DNA from: Gracilaria domingensis
Taxonomy: Eukaryota; Rhodophyta; Florideophyceae; Gracilariales; Gracilariaceae
DNA: 64,000 nt
Assembly: GCA_022539475.1 (NCBI GenBank)
Contig: VCMS01000199.1
Span: 1-64,000, forward strand
Direction of reading: 5' to 3'
Shown here: positions 56,901-64,000 of the stretch, one piece after another
How positions within the stretch are numbered: the first letter of the stretch is position 1
Layout: every line of letters starts with the position of its first letter
Notes under the pieces: generated by a model
The model's database searches: none
What the model was told of the DNA's origin: nothing
The model's input: only the letters and a program-made list of their open reading frames with translations
Made by a program: the position numbers and the translations under genes

Positions 56901-57044
56901 CTAGTAGGGTTTCTGGATCTGGAGGGTAGAAGATATTACCTCGACCCGATTCGTTTCAAAAAGGACAACTACGAGAACGTTATGTTTCAAGGCGTTGGAC
57001 GAAGGCAGTACGACCATATCAGTGTTGTTCTCAGACATTTCTGA
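53996..57044 (+). mobile_element. CACTA/Plavaka-like transposase, decayed
   Basis: A leader ORF (53996-54352, MGRGRKRYRWKISM) is followed by the transposase in mostly one frame (54541-56097) with an in-frame TAA at 55195-55197, then a shifted frame to 56510, then a C-terminal block 56586-57044. Recognisable parts: CFHGHAAYAGKLRSAREC, LNYSPRERSQASNCLIHAIV, FFNADWPAASKILGYVGHMG with CRVCKKQ (the 'D.P....~g..~h....CR.C' block of Tnp2/Plavaka), FVFSFPYDVMHIVLLGWTKH (P.D.MH.v.LG), TPTTHIILYLPELLKQCGPL and VERLLGEIGKRVQQ, then DSWHLYYGVVHDIIEVVLDV typical of the C-terminus. Terminal CACTA repeats were not located. Broken by stop and frameshift. Confidence 0.65.
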
Positions 57045-58054
57045 TCCACAAGTTGGTGATTCTCGAAACGTAGACATATTGCATGATTCCAGCTAGATAC
57101 ATCCATATTGATTCTTTTCACAATGATCGCAAGAGGTAGCAGTTATGCATAGACTAAGACCGTCTATTTGCAGTTGCAAGACGCGAAAGATCGATTGGTT
57201 GCTTCAAGTAATGAATTGCGGTACAAGGTGCAATCGTATCAGTTGTAAACTCCGAAGTCTTCTAAACAGTGACAAAAGCCTTTTCATGTTGCTGCAATCG
57301 AACAAACCAATATTATACGACCATGTTTTGGTACCTCCAGTAGGGCGCATTTCTATATTCCGAACTCAGAAATAGGTCAGGGGTCAATCATGCTTCGTGC
57401 CAAAGACTCTGATCCTCCAGTTTCTATCCATAGCTATTCCGCACAGTTCCCATCCATGTGGATTCGAGACTGATTGAGTTCGCGCGCGTTCCAGTCTTCT
57501 TTGTGCCTTCGGTTGGTGTGCCTTCGGTCGCCAGTACTTTCACACAGTAATAAAGTTCGAAAAGAGCCTGAAGTGCAGCGTGGTGAGAGACTTGGAACCA
57601 GTCCAACTTCGATTCTCATGCAAGATATAAATGAGCATCTGGCTGAGAATACGCTGTACGCTTCCAAACAGTGCACCGTCCAACGCAAGAAATCTATACA
57701 CATGATGGTAGTTCATCTCAGTGTGGACAAAGATTGGAAGCGGTGAAACAAGAGTTCAAGTGGCGTCGGGTAAAAGTTTGTGGGGGTTTAGAATCAGACG
57801 ACATGACATGGAGAGAAGTTGGAGGTGGCGTAATTTTCACCGACTTTGAGTTCCAGTAGCTCTCCAGCCCTTTCGACCATCACTGCGTATGATTGGTACA
57901 CCGCGGTACACGTGCAGGCGTTTCTGTAAACATTATACGTTTGGGTCATGCCGCGGTGCAGTGGGGCAGGACCGACACAAGATTATTTCGTCAACCCCCC
58001 ACACTGTTCTCGTGCGTACAAATATATCATCCTGTCCATGAAGGAGAAACCGAA
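57045..58054. other. Intergenic; weak Cys-containing frame
   Basis: 57145-57375 encodes CSCKTRKIDWLL and NCGTRCNRISCKL, vaguely like a CXC motif, but too short to call. A word GTGTGCCTTCGGTTGG/TGCCTTCGGTCG is repeated near 57500-57530. Confidence 0.4.
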
Positions 58055-58963
58055 ATGAGTTCGACGCTCCCTCAAGAAAGTGTACCAAGTAATTACAAAG
58101 CCATTGAAATCCCTGAAGGTATTTGTTTTTCTCTGAAAGAAGTCCTCCTTCCTTCAAATGCTTCAGCATTTGTTGTGAAGCACACAGCCTCAAATGGAGA
58201 TCCTCGGACACGAACTCCAAAGATTGTGCATGCTTTGTCGGAGCAAGCTGGAAACAAAGCAAAATTAATGACTGGGAGTGAAACCATGAGCGGTGCTGCA
58301 CGTAAATCCTTATGGAGAACTTGTGGCAACAATTGCTTGCGAGAAAACAAAAGATGCAGAGAACGCTATAAGCATTCGAGAAGTGTGGAGACAACACAAG
58401 AAAAACAGAAGCGATTAGCAAGACGAAGAGAGCTGTACGCCCGAGCACAAAAATCAGCTGCAAGTGTTGAAGCGTCTTCTTCTGAAGTGAATTCAAACAG
58501 TTTTGATTTCTCTGGTTCCATTGACTCAACTTAGAGTCCTGCGAGTTTATGTATGACATCACAATCGTTTTCGCGCAGAACGCATTATTCTGGATCTGAA
58601 ACTCGTTCCCGTAACCGCGAAGAAGAGATTGATTCTAGTGCAGTTCAGGATACGTCTGTCGACGATGAATCTGAGAGCAGCACATGTAATACGTCTCCAA
58701 ACAAAGCTGGTACATCTATGCAGAGATCTGCGCAGTATGTGTATAAAGTTCACGTTGATACGCGCAATCCAGATAGCTTGCCTACGGTAGATCGAACGCT
58801 GGTTTCGTCAAGGGAGGTTGATACGACCTGGCAGACTCTCTCCATTGCTGACTGTAACTTCGTTAACTTCGGTCGTAAGATATTATCGTGCAAATTCCAT
58901 GTCCATCCTATAAAGGATAATTGTTCGGTTTCGAGATTTCCAATCGTCGAAGACTTTGAATGA
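58055..58963 (+). pseudogene. Unknown basic protein with one in-frame TAG
   Basis: ATG 58055 (MSSTLPQESVPSNYKAIEIP) opens 159 codons to TAG 58532-58534; the same frame continues for 142 more codons to 58963 (SPASLCMTSQSFSRRTHYSG ... FPIVEDFE). The first part has a basic helical region (KRCRERYKHSRSVE, KRLARRRELYARAQK) suited to nucleic acid binding; the second has an acidic Ser-rich linker and FVNFGRKILSCKFHVHPIKD, which looks folded. No family recognised. Placed 1 kb after the CACTA-like transposase on the same strand, so it may be its accessory gene. Confidence 0.45.
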
Positions 58964-59140
58964 ACGCTTCACAAGTAGCTGATTCTTGAACAAAACCGAC
59001 TCTACTACGAGCTGAAGCTTTGCGGCCTTCATAGGGGACCATCCGAAAAAAGCAAAATTCAGATCATCGATAATGTGTAGTACCAATGCAGTACTTTGAG
59101 TGAGCTTCAAAGGACCTACGTGTCTGTGCAGAAGCGCAGG

Positions 59141-61090
59141 CTATAGATTCTCTTGAACTTGTGATAACTTCAGAAAAATAGAGAAGGCCTCAAGATAACA
59201 TGACTCGACAAACGTATGCCCAATGAAAACTGACCATTGGAAACCCATAGGCAGCGTTCGTTTGCAAGGGCGCACTTTCTGGTGCTGGTAGGGCCGGCGT
59301 CCTAAAGTCTGCTGCAATTGTATCTGAAGCTCCCTCGGAAGCTCCCCAAAGGCCAGGATCGGAAAGGGAAATAAGCCGGTCATGTGTAGGGGCAGCCTGA
59401 TGTTATGAAACATATTCGCAATGTCCAGGAAGAATCCCGAAAGGGGGGTGTCCAATTCAAAGGCGTCAATGGCTTCGAAGTCGCTAGGATTCGATAGGTG
59501 AACGTGGAATGGATCTGGCGTTAAAATATTTTGCACTCTGGGCCAGCTGATCAACCTGTCCTTGTCCTAATCTTTGCATACGGCGAAGGATGACATCGTA
59601 AGGCTCTGAGCTAGTTCTCTGTACTATTCTTCTCCTTCGTCGACTATGGACCAATGTAACATTCCCACGCGAGAGAGACGGTTCAGAACGTAAGAATATT
59701 GGCCGGGTATGCAATGTATTCTCGGGGTAGGAATATTTGAGAGAGACGTCCTACGCTTCAAATCTTGGATCACAGAAGTAAATTCTGAACCGAAGAACAA
59801 TTCTTGAACCTACCGCGGCGTGCGGTTCGCCCAAAAGTGAGGATCTGATGCGGTGTTCGTGGGAATATCGAGGCGGTTGGATAGGGGCAATGAAAAGTAA
59901 CCGCGTTCGAGACGGGCGGTGGTTAAACTTTGAAGAAATGCAGCTGCTACCTTGCTCTGATCGCAGTCGTCATTCGGCTGCAATTTTATAATCTGGTCAC
60001 GTTGGGCAGGAAGTGGTAGCTTTCTTACTGCCTCTACGCCATGAAATTTTGCAAGAAGGTGTATCTCGTCATCACGGACCGTACCGCCGTACGTGTCTGG
60101 CTTCTAGATGTCGCATATACGTGCCTCCGAAAGTTGTTTCCGAGGAAAAGGAAATCAAGAGATTCCAGTGCGGCATCGATGAGCGGGTTCCGCTCCACAT
60201 GTCCCTGCCCAACTCGCAAGAAAGGAGCTAAAGGAAAAGTCCTCATTCTAGTATCCGTGGTTCGAATTACTGATCCCGGTTAACAGGTTGTGCAGCGGAC
60301 ATCTTGCCTGATCTTGGCTTCTGCGTCGGTCCTCTTGGCCGCTTGCTGAGGCTTCTTGCCGCATTTCGCGCCCTGGATGCCGCCAAAATATGGCGGTGGA
60401 CGATCGAAGACATTGCGGGGACCCGAATTCCGGCGTCCTGGTAGACTTTAAGAGCTGGAAGTACTTGTTGAGTGCTTCGTCCCGAGTTAGTGGACTTGGA
60501 CCCGAGGTCAGATTTTCCATTTCTAAAAGAGCCCATAGTCCTCGCAGCGCTACCTCCGTCCACAGAGCTGTCGAAATGGCCTCTTTCACTGTTGGATAGT
60601 TGCAGAGGTGAAAGTGCAGACACCTCGCAAGAGTTAACGCCTCGACTTCGGAACTGAAGGGCCGTCCGTCCGATTGGCGAGACCACCACACTTTGCGAAT
60701 CACCAGTTCTATATTGAGACCCTCCTGACAAAGAGTGTGGAGAATAGAAGGACCCATTAACTGCTCGACATTCAGAAGAACCGTTGAGCTCCCCGGGTAT
60801 TTCTTGAGCTGGCTCAGACGTACGGAGGTTGGGCCTCCGAGCCTTATTCCAAAACCCGACACATCATCTTCGGCTTCTTCAGTAGGCCCCCCTGCTATGT
60901 GATACAATTTGGGTCGCTTGAAAGTATCAGGAAGTAACGCCGCTAATGGATTGGTTCGTTTGGCCGTTGGCGGAGGTCCATCAACGAGTCTTCTCGGTGC
61001 GGGAAGAGGTGCGTTAGATGCGCTCAGATCTTGTATCTTTAGATCGGCCCTCGTAGCTTGAATTTGGCATTTGAGAACCAGACTACTAAC
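59141..61090 (-). mobile_element. Retroelement RT region, decayed
   Basis: Leftward signal in alternating frames. 60907-60248: FGIRLGGPTSVRLSQLKKYP ... EALTLARCLHFHLCNYPTVK and SPLTRDEALNKYFQLLKS. 60240-59760: fragments such as RICDI, VEAVRKLPLPAQRDQ. 59554-59141: reverse-transcriptase-like GFFLDIANMFHNIRLPLHMTG (motif A, catalytic Asp) and TLPMGFQWSVFIGHTFVES (motif B, LPMG for the usual LPQG). Motif C (the YxDD box) is not seen before the end, so the RT is truncated. Class uncertain; the LPMGF motif B is not that of common Ty1/Ty3 elements. Confidence 0.5.
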
Positions 61091-61507
61091 TCATGCACGG
61101 TCGTGAGGGTCGAAGGATCGAGGTTGGAAGTCAGGATCTAGGCGCAAGCAGGCTTCGACGATCTGCTTTAGCATTTGTAGGTTGTCACGAGCCATATCTT
61201 CCACTTCATTCACAGATAAAGAAATTATCTTCTCCATATGTCTGGGGTCGTCACTGGCACTTTCGGGAGTCTCTTTGGGAAGAAGAAGGTGTTCGCGCCA
61301 TGTCAGAATGATTGTCAGTAACTTGTACACACTTTGTGGCACAAGGGAGTGCTTCTCTTTCAGACTTTCGGGGGCAGTCGAAAACAGAGATTTCAAAGCA
61401 CTGTGGTTCGCGCAACAAAGCTTTTCGAGACTTATGGACGAAAGATTGTCGTCGACAAAAGATTCAGCATCGATGGTAGCCGTCAGAATGGCATCCGCCT
61501 CAGACAT
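61091..61507 (-). CDS. Small acidic protein, probable ORF1 of the leftward retroelement
   Basis: 138 codons from ATG 61507 (MSEADAILTATIDAESFVDD) to a stop at 61091 (DFQPRSFDPHDRA). Predicted all-helical with a Leu-rich centre (SVYKLLTIILTWREHLLLP). It lies directly upstream of the RT region on the same strand with coding-like sequence between them in another frame (ADLKIQDLSASNAPLPAPRR), so a gag-like role is inferred. No zinc knuckle. Confidence 0.45.
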   Translation of the reverse strand: MSEADAILTATIDAESFVDDNLSSISLEKLCCANHSALKSLFSTAPESLKEKHSLVPQSVYKLLTIILTWREHLLLPKETPESASDDPRHMEKIISLSVNEVEDMARDNLQMLKQIVEACLRLDPDFQPRSFDPHDRA

Positions 61508-62501
61508 GGTGGCAGAACAGGAACAGTAAAGATGCACGAAAGAGGGCAAAAGCTGAAAACGTGTCTTGCGCAAACTGCCACACAAAAAAGACGGTGGAGA
61601 TAAGAGAATGCTCCACAAACTCTGTGCCTGCACGTCACTCAAAGCGCTTATGTAGCGCAATTACTGAGTTCCTTTTCATGCGGCGAGCCAAACACGATTT
61701 GAATTTCTAGCTCCGTGTGGTAGTTTTTCAAATCAAATCTAGATGGGGTGGACTGCTGCATGGCGCGTGCGTAGTGGGCGCTAGGCTGAGACGGTTGCGA
61801 AAGCGCGGCGAGAGTCTGGGAGCGAGATCGGCGACGAAAGCCTCTGCTTTCTTAGTTTCCTTCTCCCAGGGTCCGCTAGGCAGGCGCCTGCGGACCTCCT
61901 TTTACTGATGTTGTTCGCGTGCGCTCAGCCGCCTTTCGGTGAGATCACCGGGAGCTCGCTGGAGGTCACCGTCAGACCTCCAGCGGGGCGCTGGGCGCAG
62001 CCGAAGCTTGATGCCAAGTTTACATCCCCCTCCTTCGCGGGGAACGGAAGGGGCTGATTCTGCGTGGAGGCCGTCACGAAGGTTGGCCTTCCCGTAGAGA
62101 GCTGCGAACAGTATCGGTTCGGGCGCGCCGTGGCGCTGGCGTGGAGGCAAAAAGAATTTCGTCGCCGGCGGGTGGGCTAAGCCACAGTTCCATAGTATAA
62201 AGCGTAGCCGGGAGAGGCGACGTCGTAGACTGCAGTGAGCTGATCGGCAACCAAACCCAGTCCATCGGACCATTGGCTGAGTAGGGCAGCGTGGTAGTCC
62301 GTCGATTAGCGTCTCTGTCCACCGATCTATTGATCGGGACGGGCGGGAGAAAGACGCTGCTGACTCATAACTGCAGTGCGGTGCGTGACGCGTGCGAACC
62401 AGGTAGCGTGCTACGAAGAAGACGAAGAAGACAAAGAAGACAAGCGGATTTGACGGGAAGCGATTTAAGGACGAAGCCGATCGAGACGTGAAACGAACAG
62501 T
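61508..62501. other. GC-rich divergent intergenic region
   Basis: 61780-62330 is GC-rich. A hairpin lies at 61958-61984 (GCTGGAGGT, 9-base loop, ACCTCCAGC) and a GAAGAC microsatellite at about 62415-62445 just before the next gene. No gene supported. Confidence 0.5.
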
Positions 62502-63599
62502 ATGGCGCTTTGCTACGCACGGAGAGCCCCATCCGAGCGCGAGGGTACCATCGCATATGGTTCAACGCAAGGTCGTGCGGTGCGGTTTGCGGATGGGCCT
62601 GGATCTGTTTTCGAGCCATCGGGGCGACGGCTGCGGACAACGATCGCCGCTTTTGAGGCCAGGGTTATGTGGAGTGGCTCGCTGTACAGTCCTAAGAAGC
62701 GTACAGTGAGAGGCCGCAAGGGGCATGCTCACACAGGTCTTGATTATGGGAGGGTGGTGAAGCGCCGGCTTCTGCGTACACACCGCAGTTTAAAGATTCA
62801 ATACAGAAATGATTCTGCCACCAACACTCATGGGTCAGACTGGGTTATGTACGCCCTTATGAGTGTGACTTGCTGCAATGTGCACGGTCGTACACGTTAT
62901 CGTTTGGAGCATTCGAACGGGGACAGCAAGGTAGTCCGTCGGGACGAGGCTGTGAAAATTACCGGCTCGGTTATCGTTGGGTGGTGTACTCGGAGACCGA
63001 ATGTTTCTCTTCTGCATGACCAAGCAGACCGACTTGGGCTGTATTACGAAAGCAATATGGGTGAGAAATGGGCCATAGACGCTGTTATGTTTGTACCCAA
63101 CGACACTGTACTGCGTTCAAGGCATGGTGTTAAGCGTGTGCAAGGTCCACGATACTATGCACATAATCATGACGATTCTGTGTGAGGGTGGCATGACGTG
63201 CAGTTGCACACGTTGTGTGGCGTTGGTCTGGCAAACTTGTTAAAGAAGCAAGGAGTGTGGGATGGTGAGCTACGATGTGTGACTGAATATGAAGCCTTGA
63301 CTGCCTCGCAGCGCATGCATCCCTCGGCTCCACCTCAAATCATCGATGCTTTGGACAGATATTGCATGGAACATCCAATGGTTCCCGTTTGAATGTCGAG
63401 CCCAGGGGCACGGGAAGAAAGCGAGCATTACAAACCGTACTTTCTGAGCGATGAACGGATGCTCGTGTGCAAGACTAACGAAGTTTGTCTCCATGCCTCT
63501 TTGGCGAACGCGGTTGCGTTGGCTGTAAACGAAGAGTATGCCGAGAGCCTATTTCTGCAAGGTTTTCTGCCCGGGATTATTCCCAGTGAGGCAAGTTGA
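62502..63599 (+). pseudogene. Unknown protein with two in-frame TGA codons
   Basis: A single frame from ATG 62502 (MALCYARRAPSEREGTIAYG) to TGA 63597 covers 365 codons but contains TGA at 63183 and 63390, the second followed immediately by ATG. Parts: a basic N-terminus (KKRTVRGRKGHAHTGLDYGR), a compact middle (SDWVMYALMSVTCCNVHG, ITGSVIVGWCTRRPNVSLLH, VMFVPNDTVL), and a C-terminal CKTNEVCLHASLANAVALAV that faintly resembles the Cys helix of papain-like peptidases. Repeat-rich sequence begins right after the last stop, so the original C-terminus may have been displaced. No family recognised. Confidence 0.5.
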
Positions 63600-64000
63600 T
63601 GTGCGTTGGATGTCCGAAAGATTCGAAAAAGGGACATCCAATGTTCATCTTGTGTACATCATTGGCGCATCCAGGATGTTCTAATGATATTCATCCGATG
63701 ACCTTATGATACACGTAAATGATGCACTTAGCTACTCCAAAAGATGTACTCTTTTTGTACGTAGGGTAAACCAATGATGCACGAAGATATGCGCGTATGA
63801 TGTCCCAAAATCTTCTGGACATCCGTTGTACATCACCACATCCATGGGACATCTCTTTGTTCATCATATGTATATCATCTGCACATTACAAGGATATCTT
63901 TTGGGGAGCTCAGGAACATCATTATGGCGCATCCACGTGGCATCTATGGGACGTCATACGCACATCTTCCTTTCTCATGATACGAAAAGCGGACATCTTG
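63600..64000. repeat. Repeat insert rich in GATGTCC/GACATCC words (runs off the window)
   Basis: Dense GGATGTCC, GGACATC, GTACATCA and GATATC words on both strands, no coding capacity. Word usage resembles the 24405-24825 insert. Confidence 0.55.

Noticed and set aside
57933-58562. 209-codon minus-strand ORF
   Set aside because: Opposite a plus-strand frame with better coding character and continuation beyond its stop; no motif.

Overview
The window is nuclear DNA of a eukaryote. It carries typical eukaryotic genes and fragments (signal recognition particle subunit SRP68, DNA polymerase delta, a BK-type potassium channel, a Hedgehog-like Hint protein) in a landscape dominated by mobile elements. 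Most recognisable genes read without introns. Intron-poor, transposon-rich architecture plus a secreted Hint ('hog') protein would suit a multicellular red alga, but that assignment is inference. No prokaryotic operon structure, rRNA or tRNA was recognised.

Layout. 1-5975: two divergent genes around a 1.35 kb palindromic intergenic region whose outer arms are an inverted copy of one TTTAAA-containing promoter-like segment and whose core holds four GC-rich hairpins. The rightward gene, broken by frameshifts and stops, joins a ParB-like domain to a 2OG-Fe(II) dioxygenase-like domain. 6291-8598: two convergent HAD phosphatase paralogues, one lacking the catalytic Asp, the other with a 429-bp tandem duplication. 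9134-13773: a ketopantoate-reductase-like gene, the 3' part of a ribulose-phosphate 3-epimerase, three hairpin repeats, a coiled-coil gene and a pogo-like transposase remnant. 15030-16200: a GC-rich SRP68 pseudogene. 16.5-20.8 kb: AT-rich, essentially empty. 20830-26191: a decayed Helitron Rep-helicase interrupted by a 0.4 kb insert. 26.7-30.3 kb: a small gene with an internal stop, an 81-bp tandem array, a TA-flanked MITE and a perfect 51-nt palindrome. 30691-32316: an intact secreted Hint protein. 33.2-38.7 kb: a hAT remnant, the 3' half of POLD1, a membrane-domain/guanylate-kinase fusion and a BK channel fragment. 39571-41985: an intact hAT transposase. 43308-47124: a complete but decayed hAT element with TIRs and 8-bp target duplication, carrying a nested 281-bp MITE. 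47895-48864: a second MITE copy. 49.6-51.3 kb: gag-like remnant. 52.2-57.0 kb: a CACTA/Plavaka-like transposase and a divergent companion gene. 58.0-61.5 kb: an unknown ORF and a leftward retroelement with RT motifs. 62502-64000: an unknown gene with two in-frame TGA codons that runs into a repeat insert.

Two themes recur. Host genes are present as 5'- or 3'-truncated copies (RPE, SRP68, POLD1, BK). Many otherwise open frames carry one in-frame stop (TAA, TAG and TGA all occur) or a one-base frameshift, while a few genes (HAD, KPR-like, Hint, hAT 804 aa, kinase fusion) are clean. This points to real decay rather than uniform sequencing error, but read-level checking would decide. The most unusual objects are the palindromic divergent promoter beside the ParB/dioxygenase gene, the Hint protein and the membrane-domain/guanylate-kinase fusion.
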